This document shows positions 1-6,994 of a DNA stretch of 40,567 bases, piece after piece. Origin of the DNA: a virus. How positions within the stretch are numbered: position 1 is the stretch's first letter; each line of letters begins with the position of its first letter. The DNA is taken from the IMG/VR virus record IMGVR_UViG_3300036770_000409, positions 1 to 40,567 of that record. One strand, given 5' to 3'. The position numbers and the translations under genes were made by a program. The notes beneath the pieces were generated by a model, which saw only the letters and a program-made list of their open reading frames with translations, was not told the origin of the DNA and made no database searches.

Positions 1-127
1 CTCAACCGCTTATCTATATGGAATATCTAACGCATAAGGAGAAATGATGACTAACAAAATCGTAGTAGATTGCTCAACAGGTGAGGTGCAAGAGATTGCA
101 TTAACCGCAGAGGAAATCGCAGAGCGT
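1..127. repeat. 127-bp direct repeat, left copy
   Basis: Bases 1-127 are identical to 40007-40133, and the first difference is at base 128 (g here, a at 40134). The repeat covers the last 11 codons of a tail-fibre gene, the ribosome binding site and the first 27 codons of the small protein that follows. The window starts exactly at the repeat. An exact 127-base match equals a common assembler k-mer length, so it may mark a branch point in an assembly graph rather than a biological duplication. Confidence 0.95.
2..37 (+). CDS. C-terminal end of a tail-fibre-type protein (partial)
   Basis: Eleven codons followed by TAA read STAYLYGISNA, identical to the C-terminus of the tail protein that ends at 40043. 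The 5' part lies outside the window. It shows that whatever precedes this end in the genome is the same family of short beta-rich tail-fibre proteins found at 37909-40043, consistent with a circular or circularly permuted map. Confidence 0.75.
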   Translation, partial: STAYLYGISNA

Positions 128-274
128 GAGGCTATGGCTGCCGAGTACGCAGCACAAAAGGCACAAGAAGAAGCAGAGAAAGCAGCACTATCTGCAGCTA
201 AGCAAGCAGCACAAGATAAGTTAAGGGCACTAGGTCTTACTGATCTTGAAATTGCTGCAATCACTGGCGCTTAA
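44..274 (+). CDS. Small coiled-coil protein downstream of tail fibres (variant A)
   Basis: A 76-residue protein with a short N-terminal beta-like segment (NKIVVDCSTGEVQEI), then a long Ala/Glu/Lys-rich helix (about residues 22-62) predicted by eye to be a coiled coil, and a short hydrophobic C-terminus. ATG codons at 44 and 47 are in frame; AAGGAG at 36-41 sits better for ATG 47. It lies directly after a tail-fibre gene end and before the large tail protein, so a role in fibre assembly or trimerisation is plausible but not shown. Its first 27 codons match the gene at 40050 exactly; beyond that the two proteins diverge. The family is not recognised by name. Confidence 0.75.
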   Translation: MMTNKIVVDCSTGEVQEIALTAEEIAEREAMAAEYAAQKAQEEAEKAALSAAKQAAQDKLRALGLTDLEIAAITGA

Positions 275-340
275 GTAAGTTCCTCCTGGGCAACGAGGTT
301 AAAAGGCCTATATTTTTATGTCTAAAATCAAAGGAGAATA

Positions 341-2557
341 ATGGTCCCACCATATGGCGATGATATAACCGAACGGATCCCCGTACCATTATCTAATCCA
401 GCAGGTGCTACATCCTATGCCTTAACTGGCGTTGCCTATGATATGGCTATTGCAGGATTACCATTCTTTGTTAATGCCTCCGATGATACACCTTATCGTA
501 GAGTTACAGCACAGTATCGTAAACAACAGATTGACCAAACTAGAGAAGCTGGTGAGCAAACACTTACTGGTTGGTGGTTAAGAAGTCAGTCATCCTTTCA
601 TCAAGGACAAGGTATTAACTTCTTTGAACCTATCCAAGATGAGTCATTAAGATTTCAATATACAGAATCTAAGGGTTGTGATATCTGGACTAAAGGTCAG
701 GTAACATTACTTAACTCTGTATCCTCTGAACATTTAACTACTGGTACATTAACTGCTAATAGTAGACCACAGCAGATCGCTAGATCTATACAATGGGAAA
801 AGAATAGCAATACCTATAATGGTATTTTATTATGGGATGAGTATGATGTTGACAAAGTATTCCCAACAATTACTGCATCTATTAACAACAAGGCTTTAAC
901 ATCTAACGTAGCAACACTTACTACTACAGCAGCTCACGGGCTATCTACTGGTATGGAAGTTGAGATCACTGGTGTAGATGCTACCTTTAATGGTACCTAT
1001 ACAATCACTGGTGTACCTACAACTACTACCTTTACCTATGCTAAGACAGCAGCCGATGTTGCATCTACTGCAGTATCCCCTGTTGGAACTGCTACTGCTT
1101 CAATCATTCACTTTATAGATTATAACTCAGGTACAGATTACAAAGTATTTGGTATCTGCGATGATGGTGTTTATGCCTATTGGGTAACTAATGTACTTAA
1201 CTCAGGAACACCAAGACTTAGAATATATAAGAAGTTACTATCAGATGATAGTTCTGTATCACCTACTTTAATGATAAGTGAGAACAGTATCACTGTAGAT
1301 AATGCAGTTTTAGAGTATACAAAAGAGCGTATTGTTGCCTGTATTAATAACAAGGTTTATGAGATAGCAACATCTGCTACTACATTACCTACTGCTGTAT
1401 ATACACACCCTGATAATGATGTGATATTTACTGGTGTAACCTCAAGCGGTGCTGCTATTTATGTATCATCATTTAGTGGTATTCAATCTACTATTGCTAA
1501 GTTTACTTTATCTACTGCTGGTGCTATGCCTACTTTAACTAGTGCTATCACTGCTGCAGAGTTACCAGTAGGTGAGATTGTCTACGATATTTACTATTAC
1601 CTAGGTTATATGGCTATTGGTACTAGCAAAGGTATTCGTATAGCTGTAGTTGGTGATGATGGATCTATTAACTACGGACCACTTATTACTGATACTACTC
1701 ATCCTTGCTATGACTTTGCTGCAAGGGATTCATACCTTTGGTGTGCAACCAGTGTAGAAAATAACCCAGGTGTTATTAGAATTAATCTTGGTACTAGATT
1801 AGGTACTGACCTAAACTTTGCATACTGCAATGATTTGTATGCACCAACAGTAACTGGCTTTGATACTACCACCTGTGCATTTATGGGCGATACTAACCAA
1901 TTAGCATTTGTTACTGCTAATAATGGAACCACTGATGGCGCTATCTATGTTGAAAACTTAGATGAGAAACTAGAAGAGGGTTACCTACAAACAGGATTTA
2001 TTCGTTATAATACTTTAGAGTTAAAAGTATATAAATTATTACAGGCTAGAATTGATACTACTAATGGTGGATTAAATATAGACACAGTTACTTACGATAA
2101 TAACGAATATCGTATTGGTACTTTTAACCAAGAAAGTGGTGTACCTGAAGTAACAGTTTCATATCCAACAGGATCACAAGAGTATCTAGGATTTAAGTTT
2201 ACTCTTACTAGATCTACTACAGATACCTCACAAGGACCAGTATTTAATGGTTACAATCTTAAAGCATTACCTGCAGTACCTCGTCAGCGTTTAATCCAAT
2301 ACCCACTATTCTGCTATGACCACGAGACAGATAAGTTTGGTGTTGAAGAAGGATACGAAGGATCTGCATATGATCGTATGACTGCATTAGAACAGGTAGA
2401 AAATGTGGGAGATACAGTTAGAGTTCAAGACTTCAGAACAGGTGAGTCATATCTTGGCCTTATTGAAGAACTTGATTTTATAAATAAGACACCATCAGGA
2501 CCGCGTTTCTCTGGCTACGGAGGAACACTGGTCGTAACAATTAGATCTATCTCATAG
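341..2557 (+). CDS. Large tail protein, candidate podovirus-type nozzle or tail tubular protein B
   Basis: A 738-residue protein starting at ATG 341 behind AAAGGAG (330-336). The sequence is rich in Thr, Tyr, Gly and Val with regular beta-strand spacing and no membrane segment. Residues of about 178-253 look like an inserted Ig-like domain (AAHGLSTGMEVEITGV followed by FNGTYTITGV). The remaining repeated short strands suggest a beta-propeller-like body. Length and position, after tail fibres and just before the lysis genes, resemble the T7 gp12 class of nozzle proteins (about 790 residues), but no diagnostic motif was seen. Virion tail protein is confident; nozzle is inference. Confidence 0.6.
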   Translation: MVPPYGDDITERIPVPLSNPAGATSYALTGVAYDMAIAGLPFFVNASDDTPYRRVTAQYRKQQIDQTREAGEQTLTGWWLRSQSSFHQGQGINFFEPIQDESLRFQYTESKGCDIWTKGQVTLLNSVSSEHLTTGTLTANSRPQQIARSIQWEKNSNTYNGILLWDEYDVDKVFPTITASINNKALTSNVATLTTTAAHGLSTGMEVEITGVDATFNGTYTITGVPTTTTFTYAKTAADVASTAVSPVGTATASIIHFIDYNSGTDYKVFGICDDGVYAYWVTNVLNSGTPRLRIYKKLLSDDSSVSPTLMISENSITVDNAVLEYTKERIVACINNKVYEIATSATTLPTAVYTHPDNDVIFTGVTSSGAAIYVSSFSGIQSTIAKFTLSTAGAMPTLTSAITAAELPVGEIVYDIYYYLGYMAIGTSKGIRIAVVGDDGSINYGPLITDTTHPCYDFAARDSYLWCATSVENNPGVIRINLGTRLGTDLNFAYCNDLYAPTVTGFDTTTCAFMGDTNQLAFVTANNGTTDGAIYVENLDEKLEEGYLQTGFIRYNTLELKVYKLLQARIDTTNGGLNIDTVTYDNNEYRIGTFNQESGVPEVTVSYPTGSQEYLGFKFTLTRSTTDTSQGPVFNGYNLKALPAVPRQRLIQYPLFCYDHETDKFGVEEGYEGSAYDRMTALEQVENVGDTVRVQDFRTGESYLGLIEELDFINKTPSGPRFSGYGGTLVVTIRSIS

Positions 2558-2565
2558 GAGCCATA

Positions 2566-2763
2566 ATGACCCCTTCTGACTGGGCTGCACTAGCAGTCTC
2601 TATAACTACACTAATAGGCGCAATAGCGATGGGTGTAAGACACCTTGTGAAGCACTATTTATCCGAGCTTCGCCCGAATGGTGGATCAAGTTTAAAAGAT
2701 TCCGTCAGTAGGTTGGAAAGACAAGTGGAGGAAATAATAAGTATACTTATCAACAAAAAATAA
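2566..2763 (+). CDS. Small membrane protein, holin candidate or membrane anchor
   Basis: A 65-residue protein with one N-terminal hydrophobic stretch (about residues 6-26), a basic/aromatic patch, a Gly-Gly-Ser-Ser linker and a C-terminal amphipathic helix with heptad-like hydrophobics (residues 42-62). Eight bases separate it from the tail gene upstream, and a redoxin and peptidase follow. One transmembrane segment plus a cytoplasmic coiled coil suits a small holin or membrane-tethered lysis partner. A second holin candidate lies at 3486-3695. Confidence 0.55.
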   Translation: MTPSDWAALAVSITTLIGAIAMGVRHLVKHYLSELRPNGGSSLKDSVSRLERQVEEIISILINKK

Positions 2764-2776
2764 ATAAGGGGGAATA

Positions 2777-3022
2777 ATGGTTACGGTTTACACATTACCA
2801 GATTGTGTGCAATGTGAGATGACTAAGAAGTTATTAGATAGAAGTAAAGTAAAGTATGAAGTAATAGATATAAGCCAAGACCAAACTGCTAAAGAAACTG
2901 TAGAAGCATTAGGATATAAGCAGGCACCCGTAGTTGTATATGATAAGTTCCACTGGTCAGGATTTAGACCAGATAAGATTAACGCATTACATTTAACCTT
3001 ACTAGAAAAAGGCGTAGCATAA
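2777..3022 (+). CDS. nrdH: NrdH-type glutaredoxin-like protein
   Basis: An 81-residue thioredoxin-fold protein with redox motif CVQC at residues 10-13, a cis-proline motif (QAPVVV, about 49-54) and the C-terminal segment WSGFRPDKI typical of NrdH redoxins, which donate electrons to class Ib ribonucleotide reductase. The start ATG follows AAGGGGGAATA. No nrdE, nrdF or nrdI gene is visible in the window, so this redoxin probably serves the host reductase or another thiol exchange during infection. It sits between two lysis-type genes. Confidence 0.85.
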   Translation: MVTVYTLPDCVQCEMTKKLLDRSKVKYEVIDISQDQTAKETVEALGYKQAPVVVYDKFHWSGFRPDKINALHLTLLEKGVA

Positions 3023-3042
3023 TATGGAAAAGGAAACAAAGA

Positions 3043-3489
3043 ATGAAACCTGTTGTAAAGAGAGCGACACCTGCTGCAATAGCAGTGCTAAGACAAGCAA
3101 CAGCGCTGTGGCCCAAGCGCAAGAAAGCCTCAGACGGACTCTTGCCTTCATCGGCTCACATTAAACAAAGTCCTAACTCAGACCATAATACAGGACTAGC
3201 TGCAGATCTAACCCACGATCCAGATAATGGAGTAGATTGCAAAGATATTTATAAGAAACTACAGACAGATCGTAGAGTTAAGTATCTAATATTTAAAGGT
3301 AAGATCTGGAATCAAGTAGATGGTGAAAGAGTTTATAACGGGAGCAATCCCCATAATAAACATTTGCATATTTCTATAAAGGATCAATACGCTAAAGATG
3401 ATTCCAACTGGTTCAGTTGGATGGGTGAGGTGCCTAAGAAGTTTACACTTCCTAAGCCATTACCTAAAAAGAAACAGGAGAAACAATGA
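3043..3489 (+). CDS. M15-type peptidoglycan endopeptidase (endolysin candidate)
   Basis: A 148-residue protein with the zinc-peptidase signature SDHNTGLAADLTHD (H48 and D55 as likely ligands) and a second metal motif HLHIS (H107-x-H109), the layout of VanY/M15-like phage peptidases that cut peptide cross-links. There is no signal peptide, so release would depend on a holin. ATG 3043 follows AAAGGAA, and the stop overlaps the start of the next small hydrophobic gene (ATGA, 3486-3489), a usual lysin-holin pairing. The basic C-terminus (PLPKKKQEKQ) may help wall binding. A second M15-like gene is cut off at the window end. Confidence 0.8.
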   Translation: MKPVVKRATPAAIAVLRQATALWPKRKKASDGLLPSSAHIKQSPNSDHNTGLAADLTHDPDNGVDCKDIYKKLQTDRRVKYLIFKGKIWNQVDGERVYNGSNPHNKHLHISIKDQYAKDDSNWFSWMGEVPKKFTLPKPLPKKKQEKQ

Positions 3490-3695
3490 AAGACCTAATC
3501 GCTAGATTAAAAAGCAAGAAGACTAAGGCTGCATTTAAGTCTTATCTACGAGCTGTACTTGCATCAGCAATAACAATGGGTCTAGCACTAGCTGCTGACC
3601 TAGCACCTGAATATGCAATCCTAATCGGATCTATTGCAGGACCATTGGCTAAGTGGGCAGATAAGACTGAAAAAGAATACGGTCTGACTAAGTAG
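3486..3695 (+). CDS. Holin candidate
   Basis: A 69-residue protein with a basic N-terminal helix, a hydrophobic stretch at about residues 22-37 and a second at about 42-54, then a charged C-terminal tail. Two short membrane segments with charged ends suit a small holin. It overlaps the peptidase gene by ATGA and is followed at once by a strong terminator, so it closes the lysis unit. No sequence motif proves the role. Confidence 0.6.
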   Translation: MKDLIARLKSKKTKAAFKSYLRAVLASAITMGLALAADLAPEYAILIGSIAGPLAKWADKTEKEYGLTK

Positions 3696-3721
3696 TTTTA
3701 ACACCGCGAGGCAATACAGGG

Positions 3722-3749
3722 CCCCCTCTTCGGAGGGGGTTCTTTTTTT
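3722..3749 (+). terminator. Intrinsic terminator of the tail/lysis operon
   Basis: A perfect 7-bp stem CCCCCTC/GAGGGGG with a TTCG tetraloop (3722-3739) is followed by TTCTTTTTTT (3740-3749). It lies 27 bases after the holin-candidate stop codon. Confidence 0.92.
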
Positions 3750-3781
3750 ATGCCCTTTTTAACTGCACAGGATGGCGAGTT

Positions 3782-3798
3782 GCGCCTGTTTCAGGCGC
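3782..3798. other. Short perfect hairpin between convergent operons
   Basis: GCGCCTG/CAGGCGC with a three-base loop lies between the rightward lysis terminator and the end of the leftward HNH operon (3823). There is no T-run on either side. It may stop or protect the leftward transcript; the role is unknown. Confidence 0.5.
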
Positions 3799-3822
3799 GG
3801 GTAGGGATAATGTATGGGTAAA

Positions 3823-4185
3823 TCATAAAGACTGCTTATATGCCCCATCTTTATTTAATAGGGTCTTTAATCTATGGCAGTTAGCACATAGGGTTTGAAG
3901 GTTAATAGGGTCATTGTTCTTATTGTTGCCGTCAATGTGGTCTACATCTAGTTGGACTGTATGCTCAGCTACAAAGCCACATTTCTCACAGTGTTCTTTT
4001 TTATACTTCTTGTAAGGGTATTTTATTCTATCGTTGTTATCTAAATAAACACTCTTGCACCTATACCTAGATTTTGGGTTTGTATATCTAGAGTCTCTAA
4101 GTTTAATTTTTACTGGGCCACAAATAGAACAGTTAGCCTGTCTATTTACTTCATCTATATCTGTGAGCTTATGTGGCTCTAGCAT
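3823..4185 (-). CDS. HNH endonuclease (tandem copy 1)
   Basis: A 120-residue protein with an N-terminal CxxC (C19, C22), a second zinc pair (C66, C69), the HNH core DVDHIDGNNKN (D82, H83) and a last pair CANCH (C100, C103, H104). This is the zinc-stabilised HNH fold of small phage homing or nicking endonucleases. ATG 4185 overlaps the stop of the next upstream gene (TAATG). It is clearly paralogous to 4185-4589: the core LDVDHIDGN and the segment LQTLCANCHRLKT are shared, so the pair arose by tandem duplication and then diverged. Confidence 0.88.
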   Translation of the reverse strand: MLEPHKLTDIDEVNRQANCSICGPVKIKLRDSRYTNPKSRYRCKSVYLDNNDRIKYPYKKYKKEHCEKCGFVAEHTVQLDVDHIDGNNKNNDPINLQTLCANCHRLKTLLNKDGAYKQSL

Positions 4186-4589
4186 TACTCTTGGATGTAA
4201 TCAGGTTTATCTATTGGTGTGGGTACGATAAGTCCTTTTTTATAGGATCCTTCTTTGTTAATAAATGTTTTTAATCTATGGCAATTGGCGCACAAGGTCT
4301 GAAGATTACTAGGATCGTTGTTCTTACTATTGCCGTCTATATGATCTACGTCTAGCTGACACTTATTAATAGCCACAAAACCACATTGTTCGCAGTAAGT
4401 TTTCTTATGCTCTCTGTAGGGATAGGAGAATTTTAAAGTACCTCTACGGTGTACGGCTGAACATTTATATTTAGAATTTAAACTTGTTGATTTACTATTT
4501 CTTAATATAACTTTAACTAATCCACAAACAGAACAGGTACCAGATCTGTTAGATTCATTAACATTGGTTATGCTATGCGTTTCTTTCAA
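4185..4589 (-). CDS. HNH endonuclease (tandem copy 2)
   Basis: A 134-residue paralogue of 3823-4185 with the same zinc pairs, DVDHIDGN core and LCANCHRLKT motif. It differs by a C-terminal extension ending in a VPTPID motif that also closes the zinc-ribbon protein encoded just upstream. ATG 4589 overlaps that gene's stop codon (ATGA). Two adjacent free-standing HNH genes on the opposite strand to their neighbours are typical of mobile endonuclease cassettes. Confidence 0.88.
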   Translation of the reverse strand: MKETHSITNVNESNRSGTCSVCGLVKVILRNSKSTSLNSKYKCSAVHRRGTLKFSYPYREHKKTYCEQCGFVAINKCQLDVDHIDGNSKNNDPSNLQTLCANCHRLKTFINKEGSYKKGLIVPTPIDKPDYIQE

Positions 4590-4816
4590 TCTTCTGGTCT
4601 ATCTATAGGCGTGGGAACAAGCACAAGATTTCCACAGTTAGAACACTCACCGTCTAAGTGATACCAGGATAGTTGGTAATCGTAGAAGGATGCCATAATT
4701 GTAAAGGTCATAGAGCCACAAGGACAGGCGTGAAGAGGACCGAGATCTCTAAGATCTGAACCGAACTTCGGTGGGAGTTTCTCCCTGTTTTTAAACAGCC
4801 TTGGTAGACGGAACAT
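4586..4816 (-). CDS. Zinc-ribbon microprotein
   Basis: A 76-residue protein with a basic N-terminus (about residues 1-17), then CPCG (C31, C33) and CSNCG (C58, C61) making a probable single zinc ribbon, and a C-terminal VPTPID motif. It is the first gene of the leftward HNH operon. The start ATG 4816 follows AAGGGA, which is one arm of a hairpin (4822-4847). The function is not recognised; an RNA or DNA adaptor is possible. Confidence 0.7.
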   Translation of the reverse strand: MFRLPRLFKNREKLPPKFGSDLRDLGPLHACPCGSMTFTIMASFYDYQLSWYHLDGECSNCGNLVLVPTPIDRPED

Positions 4817-4821
4817 ATAAT

Positions 4822-4851
4822 CCCTTGTCTACGCAACCCGACAAGGGTTGC
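4822..4851 (-). promoter_or_regulatory. Two mutually exclusive hairpins over the ribosome binding site of the HNH operon
   Basis: On the minus strand the leader can fold in two ways. Stem B, CCCTTGTC/GACAAGGG (8 bp, 10-base loop), buries AAGGG, the binding site of ATG 4816. Stem A, GCAACCC/GGGTTGC (7 bp, 5-base loop), uses the same CCC bases and would free the site. This is the geometry of a bistable translational switch. The bases are read directly; the regulation is inferred. Confidence 0.6.
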
Positions 4852-4905
4852 CGTTAATTCGCCTTCGGCTCATATTGTACACATTCCGAACCCACTATTG
4901 ATGTT

Positions 4906-4930
4906 ATTACGGCCCTCGGCGTGTCGTAAT
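4906..4930. promoter_or_regulatory. Inverted repeat in the divergent intergenic region, operator candidate
   Basis: ATTACG (4906-4911) and CGTAAT (4925-4930) form a spaced palindrome upstream of the extended -10 element at 4957-4965, between the leftward HNH operon and the rightward early operon. Spacing suits a dimeric repressor; no cognate regulator can be named. Confidence 0.35.
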
Positions 4931-4956
4931 GTCATCCCACACTTTTGTTGTAGTAG

Positions 4957-4965
4957 TGGTATTAT
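4957..4965 (+). promoter_or_regulatory. Extended -10 promoter candidate of the early operon
   Basis: TGgTATTAT is an extended -10 element about 25 bases before the first gene of the rightward replication block. No good -35 is seen 17 bases upstream, which fits an extended -10 promoter. AGGAG at 4980-4984 then serves the TTG start at 4990. Confidence 0.45.
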
Positions 4966-4989
4966 TTACCTTAAGAGATAGGAGTTGAA

Positions 4990-5559
4990 TTGACCGCGAT
5001 AATTGGTATCCAGGGCAAAGGCTGGGCAGTATTAGCCTCAGATACTATGACTACCTATACTGACAAACCTTATATTGCCAAAGGCTATGACAAAATAGTT
5101 AAGGTTAATGAATATCTAATAGCTGTAGCAGGTGATGCTACTGCTGGAGATATTTTAAATAACTTATGGCAACCACCAAAGGTAATTAAAACTCAAGAGC
5201 CTGATCGCTTCTTAATGATTAGAGTTCTACCATCTATCAAACAAACATTAACTGATGCAGGGTATGACCCTGCGCCTAAGAATAAGAATGATGATGACTC
5301 TGGATGGGATGCTTTAATTTGTTTTAATGGAAAGATATATCAGATCAGTGATGACTATGGGTATATGAGAGATGATAGAAACTTATATGGCATAGGCTCA
5401 GGTGGGTCAATCGCTCTTGGTGCATTAGCTGCTATGGAGAGTGAGATTAGATCTCATACTAAAGCAGCGAGTGCTGCAAAGAAAGCAATTAACATTGCTA
5501 TCCAGTACAACGTATGGTGTGGTGGAGTACCAACCATCAAGACTCAGTTCACAAAGTAA
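4990..5559 (+). CDS. Proteasome-beta/HslV-like Ntn hydrolase
   Basis: A 189-residue protein with a TTG start behind AGGAG. After removal of Met the N-terminus would be Thr, the nucleophile of the Ntn family. Counting from that Thr, D17 lies in VLASDT and a Lys at about position 34 lies in YDKIVKV, matching the T1/D17/K33 triad of proteasome beta subunits and HslV. GIGSGGSIALGALAA matches the conserved GSGG region that places Ser129. The length matches HslV (about 175) and a propeptide-free beta subunit. It is the first gene of the early operon. It may form its own protease ring or assemble with host proteasome parts; no ATPase or alpha subunit is encoded here. The fold is a strong call, activity is inference. 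Confidence 0.82.
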   Translation: MTAIIGIQGKGWAVLASDTMTTYTDKPYIAKGYDKIVKVNEYLIAVAGDATAGDILNNLWQPPKVIKTQEPDRFLMIRVLPSIKQTLTDAGYDPAPKNKNDDDSGWDALICFNGKIYQISDDYGYMRDDRNLYGIGSGGSIALGALAAMESEIRSHTKAASAAKKAINIAIQYNVWCGGVPTIKTQFTK

Positions 5560-5567
5560 GGAAGGTT

Positions 5568-5663
5568 ATGAAAGAAATACTTTTACAATTGGAATGGTAT
5601 CTGTTAGATTTAGAAATGTATAAGTTTATTCTAGAATGTTTTATTAAGTGGGGATTAAATTGA
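5568..5663 (+). CDS. 31-residue microprotein
   Basis: A short reading frame of 31 codons rich in Leu, Trp, Tyr and Glu, with a strong ribosome binding site (AAGGAAGG, 5558-5564) four bases before ATG. Its stop TGA overlaps a TTG start of the following nuclease (TTGA, 5660-5663), so it may act in translational coupling, as a product, or both. It could form one amphipathic helix. No family is recognised. Confidence 0.5.
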   Translation: MKEILLQLEWYLLDLEMYKFILECFIKWGLN

Positions 5664-6613
5664 GCGATCCAAAGCAGTTATTGATTGATGTTCTAAGAGC
5701 TAAAGATGCTGGTAGGGCTAGATCTAAACAGACACAGGTAGGTCCATCAGAGTTAGGTGGTTGCCGTAGAAAAGTTTGGTATCGTCTTAACGATCAACCT
5801 GAAACTAATGAGAACGAATTAAAGTTAGCAGCGATTATGGGTACTGCTATCCACGCTACTATTGAAGAAGCCATAAGAACAGTTGACCCAAAGGGTGAGA
5901 AGTACTGGGTTGAAACTGCAGTTGAGTATTCTGGGATGAAAGCGCATATAGATCTATTCATTCCAGAGACTGGCGATGTTATTGATTGGAAGACTGTTAA
6001 GAAACAAAACCTTTCTTACTTTCCAACTAATCAACAACGTTGGCAGGTTCAAGTCTATGGCTACCTATTAGACAAGTCTGGGAAGGGGAAGCCTAGAACT
6101 GTCAATCTGGTAGCCATAGCCAGAGATGGAGACGAGAGGGATGTCGTTGTCCACTCAGAACCATATGATCCAAGCATTGCTGAAGAGGCTCTTAATTGGT
6201 TAAGCGCAATTAAGGAATCTACAGAAGCACCTGATCCTGAGCGAGATCAAAATTACTGTAAGTCCTATTGCAAGTACTTTGATGCAACAGGAGAAGTTGG
6301 ATGTAGTGGTTTAAAAAAAGAACATATCAAGGCTGAGCTACCTGTTATTGAAGATAGCAGTGTTGATCACTCAGCCTTGATGTACTTACAACTTGATCAA
6401 CAAATAAAAGAATTAAGTGAGAAGCGGGATTCATTACGAACCGCATTTGAAGGTTTGACTGGAGAGACTGCTAGTGGTGTGCAGATTACCTGGACTACTG
6501 TTAGTGGTAGATCTTCAGTTGATACAGCCGAAGTAGAAAAACTACTAGGCTTTATACCAAAGGTGGAAGGACAACCTTTCGCTAGATTAAATATAAAAAC
6601 TGGAGGAAAATAA
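5660..6613 (+). CDS. RecB/Cas4-like PD-(D/E)XK nuclease with probable Fe-S cluster
   Basis: A 317-residue protein from TTG 5660, which overlaps the previous stop as TTGA; an in-frame GTG at 5648 would add four residues but lacks a binding site. Nuclease motifs run in order: GTAIHA (His about 65), HIDLF (Asp about 98), DVIDWKT (Asp and Lys about 109-111) and QVQVYGYL (Gln/Tyr). Four cysteines, one near residue 35 (GGCRRK) and three at about 200-215 (CKSYCKYF then C), match the Fe-S clamp of Cas4, AddB and RecB-family exonucleases. In phages such enzymes resect DNA ends for recombination or degrade host DNA. A zinc-ribbon gene follows directly, a usual pairing. Confidence 0.85.
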   Translation: MSDPKQLLIDVLRAKDAGRARSKQTQVGPSELGGCRRKVWYRLNDQPETNENELKLAAIMGTAIHATIEEAIRTVDPKGEKYWVETAVEYSGMKAHIDLFIPETGDVIDWKTVKKQNLSYFPTNQQRWQVQVYGYLLDKSGKGKPRTVNLVAIARDGDERDVVVHSEPYDPSIAEEALNWLSAIKESTEAPDPERDQNYCKSYCKYFDATGEVGCSGLKKEHIKAELPVIEDSSVDHSALMYLQLDQQIKELSEKRDSLRTAFEGLTGETASGVQITWTTVSGRSSVDTAEVEKLLGFIPKVEGQPFARLNIKTGGK

Positions 6614-6991
6614 ATGGCTGCACCTGAGTCAACTAAATTCCAAATCAACTACAAGTTAGCTGATGGAACATTAGTAAATCTATACGCAGTAAATCAGGCT
6701 GAGTTAGAGGCATCTCTAACATCTATCTCTGATCTATCATCATTAATTACTACAACTGGTACCACTCTTGGTGCTACTGCACAACCATCTAACGGTAGTG
6801 GAGCAGTTGCATATGCTAAGAAAGCATTAGGTGCAACAACAGTTGCCTCACCTGCTGGTGATGCTCCTGATTGTAAGCACGGTGCTATGTCCTTTAGATC
6901 AGGACAAGGTACCAAAGGTCCTTGGAAGGGTTGGATGTGCGCTGCACCTAAAGGTGCAACTGATAAGTGCGATACAGTTTGGATTAGATAA
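6614..6991 (+). CDS. Hypothetical protein with C-terminal zinc ribbon
   Basis: A 125-residue protein starting at the first base after the nuclease stop, behind GGAGG. The N-terminal half (residues 1-50) looks alpha/beta; a Ser/Thr/Gly linker follows; the last 40 residues hold C-x-H (CKHG), a KGWMC segment and a final Cys, a zinc-ribbon layout. The position suggests a DNA-binding partner of the nuclease or a recombination mediator, but no named family is recognised. Confidence 0.65.
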   Translation: MAAPESTKFQINYKLADGTLVNLYAVNQAELEASLTSISDLSSLITTTGTTLGATAQPSNGSGAVAYAKKALGATTVASPAGDAPDCKHGAMSFRSGQGTKGPWKGWMCAAPKGATDKCDTVWIR

Positions 6992-6994
6992 ACA

